Both the position numbers and the translations under genes were made by a program. DNA of 64,000 nucleotides, from NCBI RefSeq assembly GCF_918797505.1, contig NC_092793.1, positions 74,211,912 to 74,275,911 on the forward strand. Reading direction: 5' to 3'. The notes under the pieces are model-generated. The model had not been told where the DNA came from, did not search any database, and saw only the letters and a list, made by a program, of their open reading frames with translations. Of this stretch, positions 23,338-35,555 are shown one piece after another. Each line of letters opens with the position of its first letter. Positions within the stretch are counted from its first letter, which is position 1. Source of the DNA: Bemisia tabaci. Lineage: Eukaryota > Arthropoda > Insecta > Hemiptera > Aleyrodidae.

Positions 23338-23981
23338 CTAACATCCGCTTGAATAGCGTTTCCGTGCGCTCTGCGACACCTAACCGCTTTATTCCATCAA
23401 TCCACGATTTAGTAAGGCGATCTCCACGTTTTCTGCCAGAGGGTGGACCCATCCAGAACCGTCTTAGGCAACCTATCATCTGGCATCCTTCGCACATGCC
23501 CATACCAGACAAATTATCTCGTGAAAATGTCATGCCTTATGTTGTTTTCGACGCCCACAATATCACGTATCCTCTCATTCCGGACGTGATCCTTTCCTGA
23601 CCCTCCGGCCGATCTACGCCAGATTTTGGTTGCCTTAAGAAATGAAAAATGTCCTGGGACGTTTTCTCTCAAGGTAACCTTAAAATTTAACTCATTCGTT
23701 GAAACAATACTTAGAAAAGAGGTCTAGTAGGCCTTAGATCTAATAAGGCCCAAACCGGTATAAATCTCTCAGCGTGACTCTAACTTAATATTCCAATGCA
23801 AACTGCCTGAGCTGAACACTCTCTCCCCTCAGTTTCGTACTGGTACGCATTAGAGTTCGACAATTAAATTTTGACTCTAATTTTAATTTTTGGAATTTCT
23901 TGGATTTGCTTCCCCGCGAAATGGTGTGGACCCAGCACCATTTCTCCACCTTGTTACATACAGTTCGGGCCACTTCTAAGT

Positions 23982-23982
<1 letters not shown>

Positions 23983-24025
<43 letters not shown>
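23983..24025. repeat. Poly(T) run, 43 nt
   Basis: An uninterrupted T-run between CTTCTAAGTG and CACTTAGAGAAG, so the flanks form a short inverted pair. No retroposon body could be identified next to it. Confidence 0.9.
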
Positions 24026-24468
24026 CACTTAGAGAAGAGGCTTCATTGGATTCCTGGTGAAATTTCAAATAAAGCGGAAGAAATGGCAGGGCAGCGCATG
24101 GGACATGGATCATGCCCCGCGCTCGACTCAATCATAGAGCGTGGACTCTCACTCGCTCTCCCTCCTATCTGGCCGGCCGCGACCTCCTCCCACTCGTTGC
24201 CCAACTTTTAATTTATATATACCCGGCTATTGTATCCCATTGACATTGTCATCGCGGCCAATTACGGACGCGGCTGTGCGTAGACGCGCAGACGCCGCCG
24301 CACCGTCCGCTCCGTCACGCAGCGCCCCGACTCGTCAACCTCTCCCACCTTCGTCACGCTTACACCAACGAAATCACAAAAGTTATATTTTACCGATTCA
24401 CGGATTTCCGGAAACCACCGACAACGCGCAGTGGATCACTCTGCAAAAAGTCAATAGGGAGGGTAATG

Positions 24469-24665
24469 CACGAAAAAAATAGGGTAGTCGACACAAACCA
24501 GCGGCTAGCTAAAAATGCGCCAGCTACCGTGCGGTAGTTACGATAACTACCGCGGTGGAGGCCACATCTAACCAGGTAGTAATCTGCGGTCCGTAACTAC
24601 CGCAGGGTAGCTGGCGCATTTTTAACTAGCCGCTGGTTGTGTCGACTACCCTATTCTTTTCCGTG
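24469..24665. mobile_element. F9 foldback MITE, near-perfect 65-bp arms
   Basis: A 197-bp element whose ends are CACGAAAA and TTTTCCGTG. The arms read AATAGGGTAGTCGACACAA, CCAGCGGCTAG, AAAAATGCGCCAGCTACC, and GCGGTAGTTACG, with only about three differences over 65 bp. This high arm identity suggests a recent insertion or arm homogenisation. The flanking dinucleotides (TG and GT) do not match. A 65-bp derivative lies at 61579-61643. Confidence 0.92.
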
Positions 24666-26572
24666 GTGAAAAATATTCGAAAATCGAGTTTTCCTACTAA
24701 ATTCCAACAATCTAATGTAATTCAACCCTACCTATCGCAACTTGAAACTTGGCAATTTCTTATCAGCTGTTCTTCCAAGTTCTATATAATTTTATCCAAC
24801 CCCAAAAAAGATCAAAGAAAATAGTAGTGAAAACTACCAATAAAGCTATTTCAGTTTCAGTATGTGTTTCAGTTGAATCATTGTATGATATAAGCATTGT
24901 TGAGAGTACTTAACAAAATTGTGACCCCGACGTGATATTCCATTCGGCCATGGTCGTTAAGTACGTTTATAGTACTCAGTATCACTATAAGTTTCAACTG
25001 CGTAATCCACCCGGGAGTTCATGTTGCAAATACCCCTAAACAAACCCTCTTTGATTGTTGGTTCTTCCAAAAATGACAAAAAATAGTTTAGGAGAAAAGA
25101 GATTAGAGGATGCACGATTGTGCCCGCAATAGTGATAAATAAAATTCAAAAGAAAAAAAATGAGCGAAAAATCGGAACCAAGAAGATTTCTAAGGAGTCA
25201 AGACCTCTTTAATCTAAGTTTCTTACCATCAAGAAGTCATCTTATTTTAATGTTCCGCGCTATATTAATTGACCTTTGAACATTCCTCTTTAGAAAACTT
25301 GTACTCTTGCTTCCCTACTTTATTTTACTTAGAAAAGTCCTGGACAAACCACTTCAATAAATTGAACTGGCATAATTTTATTTCCAATGGTAATTACAAC
25401 CAGACAGGCTGTAAATGAATCCTTAGAGATATAATGGCAATCCAACATTCAAATTATATTTTCCTCTTCCACTCTTTCTTTTCATTTTCTAGTGAAATGG
25501 GAGTAAGCAATAGTCAAAAATTTCTGTGAATCTTATATGTAGTATGATAAAATATTACATCATTTGGAGAGCAGGTTGCAGAAGATTCCTATGGTCTGAG
25601 AGGAGGTCTATGCGTGATAGCATCATTCCAAAATTGACTTTCAGAGGCCTCACCCCAAAATCATTTAAGTCAATATCATAAAGATACCAACCCAATTATA
25701 TGATTATTTTTTCACAGCTTCATCGTGCCTATCTAAACACACCATTACTTATTTGTATTTTATTTGTAAAAGTGCAATTGTAAACACGCACTGAGCCTAG
25801 TGCTCTGACCAAAACTCCGAAGACGTTCTGCTCATAGTTGCCAAGTTTACCGCGAAAGGACGTAAGGAAAAAACACTTGTATTAATAGACTTCATTTGTT
25901 TCTTAGTTTGCTAATCCTATCAAAAAGTTTAAGTCTAAATGTATGCTCTCTTCCACTTTAGAGTATATCAGAGGGAGGGGGGGGGGGATAAATAAGACAT
26001 TGATATTAGAGGTAGCAAAACGCTTGTTGAAAGAGCTCGAATCAAAACTTTCAGTAAAAATTGCTCCTTAAACGTAAAATGCGTGCTGCAATGGTTTCGA
26101 CCTTCCAGTACCTCCAATTAAAAGAGTCTTTGAAATGATGAACTACAGTCACGGTCCGAGTGACTTTCAGGTGATACTTATTTTATTATAGGTACATTTC
26201 AGCAGTTTACAGCTGCAATTGGAGATAATTTTCTCTCCCACTCATTATTTACTGTCTCAAACGGAGCTGCTCCGGTTGAGCACCGAAATATCGCATAGTC
26301 ACTCTCTTTAGTCATAGTTCTTCCGATAATTCCTATGATGAAATATTTAATTGCAGAATCAAATTGTTACATCCTACTCTGCCAATTTATCCTTCATTCC
26401 AACAGGAATGGGTAGAGCTCTTCTGATGATGATCATTCATATGCGTTTTCTATTTTCAAAAATAAATATGTAAATCAAAAATTTGAATATTCTGATATGC
26501 ATAAAAACCTGACTTACCCGTAGAATCGGATTGTGTTTTATGACTTTAGTTGGATTGTATGATACATGTTAA

Positions 26573-26579
<7 letters not shown>
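24666..26579. other. Unassigned AT-rich stretch
   Basis: Nearly 2 kb with no open frame over 61 codons, no inverted-repeat element and no tandem array. A G-run of about 11 lies at 25977-25987. This is one of the emptiest parts of the window. Confidence 0.55.

Positions 26580-26619
<40 letters not shown>
26580..26619. repeat. Poly(A) run, 40 nt
   Basis: An uninterrupted A-run preceded by AATTTTTTT. No associated retroposon was recognised. Confidence 0.9.
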
Positions 26620-26620
<1 letters not shown>

Positions 26621-27162
26621 AAGAAGTAATACGTACATAGATTGTAAATTTCCACATTGCAAACCGTGGACCTATTCGGCACCGCTGCCCGCTAGCCAAG
26701 GCGGGAAAAAACAAAAACAACATTAGTTGGGGTGTTAAAAGATTGTGTCAATAAAACACATTTGTATCAACAGCTGTTGCAGCCCACGAACCACACCTCA
26801 TGAACAGGACAAGCCGAAAAAATGTTTTGGAGGTTCGCCGGGTCGAGGCATCGAGACCGCGATTACTCTCACATCGATTAACCGGAAAACTATCGAAATT
26901 CGACTCATTGCGATTTGTTCAAGTCGGCACGGACCACCTCGAAATACCATATCGAAGTGCGATAGAATCGTAACGGTATGAAATTGGCCGGGCCGCTTCG
27001 TGTCAGATCGGTGAATTTCAGCCGTGGGTTGACTCCCAAATTCATGACGCCTAATGGGCCGCTATTGTTCTTCGAAGTTTAGACGGCTGTAGCTGCGGGA
27101 CGGCCGTTGCCCGTTGCGCCTTGCGCATGCGGTTAGTGCGATGCATTCTCCAGCGATGCACA

Positions 27163-27415
27163 ATGCCGTGCTTAGAAGGAACACCGTATGAACCTTCAGG
27201 GGTTGCCATACTCCTTTTACAGAATGCGAATTTAATGGATAAGCTTTGAAAAATTGTCTTCCAATTTTATGCCCAATTTTGTCTACAACTTCGTCTGAAG
27301 TATCAGAAAATTTCAAAAAAAAATCAAGCATAACTTCCTGACTTAAAAAATCATTTTTTATCAGGGTACATTCGACAACATTCGATTTTTCTTACGGCGT
27401 TTTTCCTTACGGCAG
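27163..27415. mobile_element. F3 MITE copy, CACA/CATA flanks
   Basis: Begins ATGCCGTGCTTAGAAGG and ends CCTTACGGCAG, with CCGTATGAACCTTCAGG and GGGTTGCC near the left end and CGACAACATTCG near the right. The candidate TSD is CACA versus CATA (3 of 4). The interior differs from other F3 copies more than the ends do. Confidence 0.8.
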
Positions 27416-27480
27416 CATAGGGCGAGAGTGTTGAAGAGGCCCGATCAACTGTTTTTAGACGTGCTGGAATCCCTTGTCAA

Positions 27481-27590
27481 TTCGTCGTTTCTCTGACGTA
27501 AGGGCGTATATCTCTATTCCTACATGAGCCCTCACAAGCATTAACTTGTGCGGATGTCGGGGCTTATCTCAAAATGTATTTACGCCCTTA
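27481..27590. mobile_element. F8 foldback copy
   Basis: The left part reads GACGTAAGGGCGTATATC then CCTACATGAGCCC. The right part is GGGGCTTATCTC then TTTACGCCCTTACT. The arms pair over about 35 bp with mismatches. It is related to 46163-46272 and 22285-22400. Confidence 0.65.
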
Positions 27591-28283
27591 CTAACCTTTT
27601 ACAGGTCCAGTCAGGACTGGCGCACAATGGAACGAGCTATTAGAAGAGTTAAATTTTTGGCTATAACTGCAAATTTTGATGTTTAATTCGTCACATTATA
27701 AATTTTAAGGGGTGCTTTTAGTAGTAAATTTTTCGAAAAAACCAATGAAACCACTTTTAAAATCTCAAAGTTCTGTATAAACGGAGTTATAAGCTTTTAA
27801 GGTTTCCAAATTTTGTCCGACTTCTCTTATTGACTCAATCCACGGTGCGGCGCAACTTGCGAGGGGCATAAAAAGTATGCACTTGAGTGGGTAGTCAATT
27901 TTTAGGGGCGCCAACGGTGGAGGCGCCAAAATGTTCCACATTACGGTCATTAATTTCAGAAATGCGCAATTCCTCTTCCTCTAATTATTCTTTTTCTGTC
28001 TCCTCTATTTCCTCATTTCCACCCTCACATTTAACGCAAGCGGGTTCTTTTCGAATTGCGATTCTATTAATTTGAGTGTTTAAATATTGCATTACAATAG
28101 AACTGCAAGAAGGACGCATGATGGCCAAATAAAAGTAATAAGAAAGGCACGATACATCGAGGTTGATTCTGCTGATGGGTGCTCAAGGTCGTGCGTCGGT
28201 TCAATCGAAGTTTATGAAGCAATATAGTTTATTGTGTACTTACAATAATAGATAATTGTGAGGTTTTCGAATAGATGACTTTT

Positions 28284-28425
28284 TGCGCTTCCCGGTAAGT
28301 TTTTTTTGCCTATGTGGAGAAATTGAAGGCGAACCTCAAGTGAACGATATCTCTTAAATTCGCGCTTTCTGGTATGTTTGTTGCCTATGCAGCAAAACCG
28401 AAGGCAAACTTCAGGTGGACGATAC
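28284..28425 (+). repeat. Short tandem repeat H, two 77-bp units
   Basis: Units begin TGCGCTTCCCGGTAAG (28284) and CGCGCTTTCTGGTATG (28361). Both continue TTGCCTATG, AAGGCRAAC, TCA.GTGRACGATA. Single related monomers occur inverted at 40221-40278 and weakly at 9770-9822. Confidence 0.75.
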
Positions 28426-28765
28426 AAACCATTAGGTTGATGATATCATCGTTCATTGGTTCAATCAAAGCTTATGAAGCCATGTATTTTTTCTTCTTCT
28501 TTTTTTCTTTTTTTTTCGAGGAGATGACTTGAGTATCCAATAGCGACTGGATAAAGAGGTGGACTTCCTTGTAGAATAATAAGGGAATTCGGGCTTTAAA
28601 TAGGCTAAAACTTATGTGAACTCTCTTCGAAATTCGGCAACTGCGAGAGTGTGAATTGCCCCCAAATCTCAATCGAAACATAAAATTTTACGCCTCCCAT
28701 TTTTACAAGCCGAACATGAATGAATTTTTTCTCAAACGAGAGTCGCCGGTCTGAGGGCCTATTTT

Positions 28766-28979
28766 TTGGCCGAAATTTTCATAACTAGTGGGTCGGCGTT
28801 TAATTTACACGTTGGCCGCACGCAGCCCCGCGATAAAGTCGGATCAAGAGCTGTAAAACGATGGGCGGAGAAATCCGTGTTCGATGGTTTCGTCTTGGAA
28901 GCGTCAAAATTGCAGCGGGACACCGTTACGCGGGGAGACATGATTGCGGCCGCGAGGAAACGAGTTTCGGGCCGGAATT
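28766..28979. other. GC-rich patch open on both strands
   Basis: Both strands are open for about 70-85 codons (for example, starting MAEIFITSGS on the plus strand). The composition is balanced and codon-like, but openness on both strands is ambiguous. An F3-derived mini-element at 28980 interrupts the plus-strand frame end. No domain is recognised. It could be an exon fragment, but I would not call it a gene. Confidence 0.15.
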
Positions 28980-29055
28980 CTGCCGTGCTTGGCAAAAACC
29001 ACGTATGTACTAGGATTTTTTATTGAAGATAAGTGGTTTTCGCTTTGTGCGGCAG
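28980..29055. mobile_element. 76-bp F3-derived mini-foldback
   Basis: CTGCCGTGCTTGGCAAAAACC pairs with the complement of GGTTTTCGCTTTGTGCGGCAG, leaving only about 30 bases between the arms. Flanks AATT and GATT are a 3-of-4 match to a 4-bp TSD. It is an F3 element reduced to its termini. Confidence 0.78.
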
Positions 29056-29772
29056 GATTGTAGGTTCCTTTTTTACTCACACCCGCAGTATCGTGACCCT
29101 TGTTCCGAGTTTCGACCCCGTTGTCTCTCAGTGTAAAGAATTAATTCGGTAGAAAATTTTCGATTTTGCTTGTCACTTTTATTCATTTATAAAAAAGAAA
29201 ACAGCCAGAGGTGGCATTTGGAGCTCCTTCCTACTCGTCATTTCCCCTCTCCCTCCCAGTTCACATTTTAAAGTTTACGTTTTAAGTTTTTTGAAGTTCC
29301 TTCGTCAAACTAGTTCAGGTGTGAGGGCTGTTATGACGTAGATCTCCTTACGATATTTAAGATGGACTGAGTCAAATCAGTTCTCAATTCATACCATGCG
29401 GCTATCGTGCTTGTTTAAGTTTTATTCATTTTTAACCAATTATAGTGCAATTTTCGAGAGAAATGACATTCTTGTGGTCCCTCCTGATTTCAGACACACT
29501 GGAAAGACTTTCAAGAGAGGACCGATTCGAAGTAAATATTTAAGAACTGTTTGAAAACTTCTCCTCCTTTACGGAGAGCAAAGAAAATCCATTTTCACCA
29601 AGAACTCCTCCGTAAAATGACTACTTACTTCATATCAAGAGGTTGGAGGGTTGACCAACAATTTTTCTTGGTTCCCAGAAGAGAGGTATTTTCAAAAATC
29701 ACAGGAAATAAATGTTTTAGAGGATATTTTCTGATCACATTGGGTTTAGAGTCCCCAAGTCCCCTCAGTTGA

Positions 29773-30031
29773 TGGCCACATTTCGTCATTTCCCGAACGA
29801 AGGAACGTAACTCCATTTCAGGGTTGCAAAGATTGACTCAAACAATTCATTTTTTTGCATGAATGTACCTGTGCAATTTTCCCCCGAAATTATCCGATTT
29901 TGGCATGAGATCAGAAGAAAAATCGAGGAGATTTTCACCTAGAAAAACCTAAAATTTTACTGGAACAACTGTCATTTGCGAGGGGAAATTTGGCAACATT
30001 TAAATGTAGTTACGTTCTTTCGGGCGGGAAA
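29773..30031. mobile_element. F7 MITE copy
   Basis: About 259 bp. The left arm contains TTTCGTCATTTCCCGAACG then GAAGGAACGTAACTCC and GGGTTGCAA. The right arm has TTTGGCAACATTTAAATG, TAGTTACGTTCTTTCG and GGAAACGAC. It resembles 60975-61222 along its length, including CTGTGCAATTTTCC and TGAGATCAGAAG-type segments. Exact ends are uncertain. Confidence 0.75.
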
Positions 30032-30085
30032 CGACCAATTCCGAATTCAATGCAATTCAGGACATGTACATTTTACTGACTAATC

Positions 30086-30337
30086 GGACCGCGTTAAACA
30101 GAAAGGAACCAAGCCACATCAGCTATTGCCAAATTTAATCGGGCAATTTAATTTTTACATGAAAACGGTTGAGCGGATTCTTGTGCAAATTTCCATGAAT
30201 TTTCACCATAATACAAAGCAAATTCCTTAACATTTTCAAAGGAATCCGCACGAACGTTCTCTCGTAAAAAATCAAATTCCCCTGTTAAATTTGGTAATAG
30301 CTGATGTGGCTTGGTTCCTTCCTGTTGAACTCGGTCC
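30086..30337. mobile_element. F5 MITE copy, AATC/AATT flanks
   Basis: Begins GGACCGCGTTAAACAGAAAG, then AACCAAGCCACATCAGCTA, and ends GCTGATGTGGCTTGG ... ACTCGGTCC. The flanks AATC and AATT match 3 of 4. It is homologous to 3634-3891. Confidence 0.85.
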
Positions 30338-30992
30338 AATTGGCAGCGTTGCAATGCACTAGGCGTCGCTCCAATGTCACGTGAAAACCGCCCAAAAGCA
30401 AAACTCAATTAGCGAGTCAACAATAGCCTCATCGCTCGCGAAGTCGGAAGGAAATGTAAATTAGAATTTCTGCAAGAGCGCATATCGCAGCGGAGGGCGG
30501 TCGTTTTAATGGTGGCGGCAGCATATTTTCAGCTAATGCATGCCGAAATCCAAATTCAAGTGCCCTCATTTTTTGATAGGACGGACTAGTGATAAGAGGT
30601 CACTGTGAACTGCAAAGACAACCGTCGCGTTGGTTCTGCGTTCTGTGATGGTAAGGTATCGGGGTTAACGGTACGGCGATAACTGACTATTTACTGTTTG
30701 AAGTGTAGCTCGGAATTTGTAAATTGGGGGCCAAGAGACCTCCACTGGTATCTCGGCAATGGTGGAAGCTCTTACTTTCGGGTCTCTAACATTCAGCTGT
30801 TGACCTACCTACTAGGTGGATGATTGACTACGTGTTGAAAATTTCGTTTCGCAATCAAACCGAAGTTTGGCTCATGACGACACCCGAAGCTCATCATCCA
30901 CCTGGTGAGTGACATGAAAGCAGCTCCCATAATTAATTTTCCGAGAGGAAGTCTTGAATCCCCGAAAATAAAAGTTTCCACCAGTCGCTAAT

Positions 30993-31243
30993 CGGACGTG
31001 CCAAGGAATAGAGCCGTATGAAAATTTGAGAGTTGCCGTTTTTTCTTCGATAAAATGTTTAATTTCGAAAAAACTTATGAGCATTTTTTCTTGATATTTT
31101 CCGTCACTTTAGATACAATTTCGAACAAAATCATCTGAAAAATTGGAGGAAATTCTCTTGCAAATTTTCCGGAAGTGCGTGGTTTACCAAGGGAAACTGG
31201 GCAACGCCTGAAGGCTCATACGGCGTTTTTCTTTAGCACGGCA
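30993..31243. mobile_element. F3 MITE copy, 3' end adjoined by another element
   Basis: CGGACGTGCCAAGGAA and GAGCCGTATGA open the element. AACTGGGCAACGCCTGAAGG, TCATACGGCG and CTTTAGCACGGCA close it. The last bases of the usual CGGCAG end are taken up by the junction with the foldback that begins at 31244. Confidence 0.82.
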
Positions 31244-31552
31244 CACGAAGAAAAATACTTCGTGCGTGGGACCCGAAGTTGAGGTCGTATAATGGATTTC
31301 TGAAATTTTCGGATCGCGCATCCGAAAACTTGAGGTCCAGCTGCCAAAGTTCGGGTCAAACATCTGAAGCACTTCGGTTTATACCGAAGTACATAGACGT
31401 GCGAACCGAACCATTCGGTAAGTAGAAGTACTCAGATGTTTGACCCGAACTTCGGCAGCTGGACCTCAAGTTTTCGGATGCGCGATCCGAAAACTTCAGA
31501 GATCCGTACGACCTCAACTTCGGGTCTCAAGCACGAAGTTTTTTGCTCCGTG
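31244..31552. mobile_element. Large foldback with about 130-bp arms, inserted at an F3 end
   Basis: The ends are CACGAAG and CTCCGTG, with arms containing ACTTCGTGCGTGGGACCCGA, GATCGCGCATCCGAAAACTT, GAGGTCCAGCTGCC and TTCGGGTCAAACATCTGA, all mirrored on the right side. The spacer is about 60 bp. The flanking dinucleotides are CA and CG. CACG ends and small flank repeat resemble the CACTG/CACGG group. Confidence 0.9.
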
Positions 31553-31597
31553 CGGAATAGGCCAGTGGAGGGTCTCTTGTCACTGTTTGTGAGGGAA

Positions 31598-31612
31598 GGG
31601 GGGGGGGGGGGG
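31598..31612. repeat. G-run, 15 nt
   Basis: An uninterrupted homopolymer of G. Confidence 0.85.
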
Positions 31613-34600
31613 TCCGGCTAAAATTTCCTCGGGGGAGGAGGATTTCGAATGTTTAGAAAACCTTAAAATAACGTTGTTTAGGACGATTTTTCTCAGTCAT
31701 GGTGGACAGACTCCCTTGACCCCCCCGTGCCTACGGCTCATCTCCGATGTTGCCAGCTGTTGCTCAGAAAGTATCTCGCGAGGGCATCGTTTGGACACGG
31801 GGAAAGAGCGGTCGTTTTTCACGTTCACCGTCGTCCATCAGTTTCGCTGATGCGTGTATACATACCCCCAGCCCGGGCATTCCAAGCCCGTCGGCCGCGC
31901 AATTGCGTCCGAGGACGCATTCCTCGTATAATTTTAATTCCTTCTTTCTTGTGTAAATCTTCGGGCTGATATTTTAAAAATGATAATTAAACGAGGAACA
32001 AAAGGACCCCGAGAGGAAAGCCCGACGGAATTACGAATTAGGAATTCAGGAATGGCCGAGCGAGGCCTTTTCAACTTTTCACGCCGCTGCAACTTGCGCT
32101 TCTTCGTATGTTTCTAATTGTTCCGTTTCGTCTGACCACAGGCTCGTTGAGTGAGCGGAGTGATGATTCGACATGAGTTATGATACCTGTCCCGAAATCG
32201 TCATAGGGACAATGGGGGTGTATTTATTCGCACCGGTGCACATATTTATTTCAATTCGTTTCTCTCGTCTTTTTTTCTGTCACTTATGGCCGGGATGGTA
32301 TAGTTGTTTGTTAAAAAGCTCATTATCCCGAGGAGAACTTGAGTAGTTTTCATTGGGGCTGAGAGAGGTTTGGGAGAGTGTCTGGCATGGTATCCGAAGA
32401 AGAACAATTTTTCAAAACCAAAAGTAAAATTCAAGTATAAGGCTTTGAAAACAGATCCCTGCAATGAACTAAAATGGTTTGCCATCAGGCCATCACAAAA
32501 ATTACATAGGAGCAGAGGAAAAAATATGAGAAATTTTCCAAAATATTAAGGTAAGTATATCCTGCCTTTTCTGAAAGTTTGTAAAAAGCATGGAATTTTG
32601 CCCTTCGAATTTTGTATTTTTTGCAGCTAGAGATCATTTCAACCTTCCTATGGAAAAAATCTATTCAAGGATAGACTATGAATACGGCTTTTTGTTGCTC
32701 ATTGCGTTAATCTCCTTTGTATCTTGTGCGATGTAAAAAACTAAGAAGTAACACTTAGTACTTTTTGCATGAAATTTTCTTGTAAAGAGTTTCTGCAGCC
32801 TTAAACATTCGTATAAAAGTCGCGTTCGTTTCAGCACTTAAATATTTTTAAATCTATTTCGGTTAGGTTGCAATAATTGATCCAGTTATTTGGACCATAT
32901 TTTCTATTTCATGTTTTCCATGTATTTTGCTCAATGCGATAATCTTCCAAAAAAAATAGTGACCTCTCAAAACGCCCTTTCTACCTTAGGATAAGACAAT
33001 AAGGGCAAACGTTTTTACACAAATAAACATCAGTTTTCTTTGCGGTTGGTAGAACTAGAATTATCCTCTGAAGTCAATATTTTCGCCTCAGTTTGATTTA
33101 TCGCTATTAGACGCGTGCTTCCATAAAATGTGGTTTCGCTTTTTTTCGATTTTGTTGAAATATACCTGAATTAGAGACAGGCAGACAGTCGAAAGCCCCG
33201 GAGTGACCCAGACAGCAAATGCGAAAGGGCAGAGGGTCGGACCGAAAATCGATCCGCAATTAATTAATGCCAATTAGACCCAATAAACGGGCGGTCACTC
33301 CCCTGTTTGTCTAGATTGCAGACCTACAGCACTACGAGGCCTATCTGTCAAGCTCGAAAACTGCAAAATCCATTTGTAAAAAAAGAGATGGGAGGGAGAA
33401 ACACTAAAGTATCGTTTGCGGGAAAAGTGCAGTTAATGCGTTGAGAATCTCGAGAACGATAGAGAGGGATTAATATCGGGATATTAAGTGTAATAACCTG
33501 TTGGACAAACGCTCGTTTTCGGGATTCGGTGTTTGTGTTTTTTAAATCAATTTTTCTGCCCAGCTTCGTGTTTTTTTGAGAGTTTTTCGGAGCCGGTAAT
33601 TTGAGGTGAGATTAAACGCCTTGCGCCCTGACCGACGTTGTCGGGTGTAAGGAATTTTTATCGAATTTCAAGACACCGAGCAGTGTTAAGTGTGAGCATT
33701 TATCGATGAATTTTGCAGAGCTGCTCGAATAGAGTGTAATTCAAAGTAACTCAATTGTTCGGTTTAAACGAGGTCTGTTGGCCGCAGGCAGCTAATTAGG
33801 CGCTACTTTTTTGATTCGTCTGAAACTGCCTATCCTACTTTGCTCCGATCGTCTTGGCTACGATCGATTGATCTTTTATAAAAATTTAAAGAACTGGATT
33901 TAGGTTTGCCGTGAATGCATCGTCGCGTCGGCCTCTACAGGCAATCAGGTTCAAAATTGTAATATCCTTTTCGTTTGCCTGTTACATCTCGTATGACAGG
34001 AAAGTTTACAAACCTTTAATGAAAAAATTAACATTTACTTAGTACGGAGATTACAACTTAAATTAGCAAAAGAAAAACGACAGTGCAGACAATTTATGAA
34101 CAAATGAATAGCAATTTTGTATTAACTGAGGTATGTTGTGCAAAATGCCAGTGGCTAAGTGCATAAAGGGCGTGAGAATAGTTGTCATTGGATTGTTCAC
34201 GATCTTAATTTTGACTTGTAGAACTTTTATGGCAAACTTTTGAACCAATGAATTATTTTATTCCTGACTTAACATTAAACTAATTAAGCCCTGATTAAAA
34301 CGATCTCATATAGAAAACAATGAGAATTTGGTGATAACAATGCTGGTACAAGAGAAGAGGCAGAGGTCCGATTCAGAGATCTACAACCTTTTGAGGTTGA
34401 AATTGAAAGAGCCATGTCGTTTGAATAACTGAGTGGAGAAAAAATATGCGTAACTCTGATCCCTCGCCAGAAAGCTCAGTTTGGACGATTATCTACCAAC
34501 AATTTCGACGGAATCACGGAGTGTTCGTAATACGACTACTATGTTTAATCTATAAATGACATTAATTGTGGAAAAACTTTCTTTTTTGGGGAGATTAGAG

Positions 34601-35555
34601 CTTATTCTCCTCGAGAAATCCAGTGATATTGAGTGGTCCTATTATAGTTACTATTTATCTTGACAAAAGGCGAGCAGCTTTCTTCAAGACCACCCTTGCT
34701 TTGCCAATGCGGTTGGCATTTGATCGGAGCAAGTTCAACGGTTGATTCAATGAGAAACATTTCCATAATCACGATCAGAATTCGAATGCCTCTTTACGTG
34801 ATCGCCGTTTCAAGTGAAACGGACAATAAGTAAGCTGACCTCAAGCATTCCATCATCCGTCGTTAACGCACTTCCTCGAGCGCATTTTATTCATTTGAAA
34901 GGTAACTTTTGAAATTTCGTTGTTTATATTTTCGTTGTGAAAATTCTAAATTGATTTACCTGAACTCGATTGCGAGCAAGTGTTATTATCGAAATGTTTC
35001 GATTTAAGGCCAATCTGCTGAGGAGGCGCGCGGTACATGGTAGAACACTCCTCAGGAATATCAGCACTTTGATAATCTCGGCAACGGAGAATTTTTAGGT
35101 GTCTGGAATTTTGTGAATTTCGTGTTTAAGAGGAAACTACTGAACGCACTGAGCATAAAAATATCCTTGGTTTTAAAATGAACAACTGTTAGAAGACATA
35201 CGACTGCCTTACCTAATTTGCTAAAGTAGACGGGTTTAAATGGGAAATACCGCTTGATGACTTCACAAGATGACAGATTTTTCTCTCTTTCAAATCTATT
35301 TTTCCAAAATTTCTCTTATCAGAAAATAATTATGGAAGATACTGCAAACGCAGCGCATCAGGCATTTTCGGATGCAGCAATAAATGGATGCAAATTCTTC
35401 ACTGGACCCGAGATTTACAGTCCTGTATGCGGGCATGATTATCAAAATTGATAGACAAAGCTATAGAAAAAGAAGACATAGGGAGTACGGAGCGATCCCA
35501 TTGGTTGCGATGGGTGGTCCTTATACACTAAGGGAGAAAATGATGGACTAACTAT
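31613..35555. other. Longest unassigned stretch without visible repeats
   Basis: About 3.9 kb with no inverted-repeat element and no open frame above 80 codons. I see no exon that can be supported. Because MITEs are frequent on both sides, their absence here may reflect chance, age, or constraint. Confidence 0.5.

Noticed and set aside
23129..23600. Two frames of over 130 codons with poly-Val or poly-Thr
   Set aside because: Both come from translating the (TAC)n microsatellite and its flanks on opposite strands.
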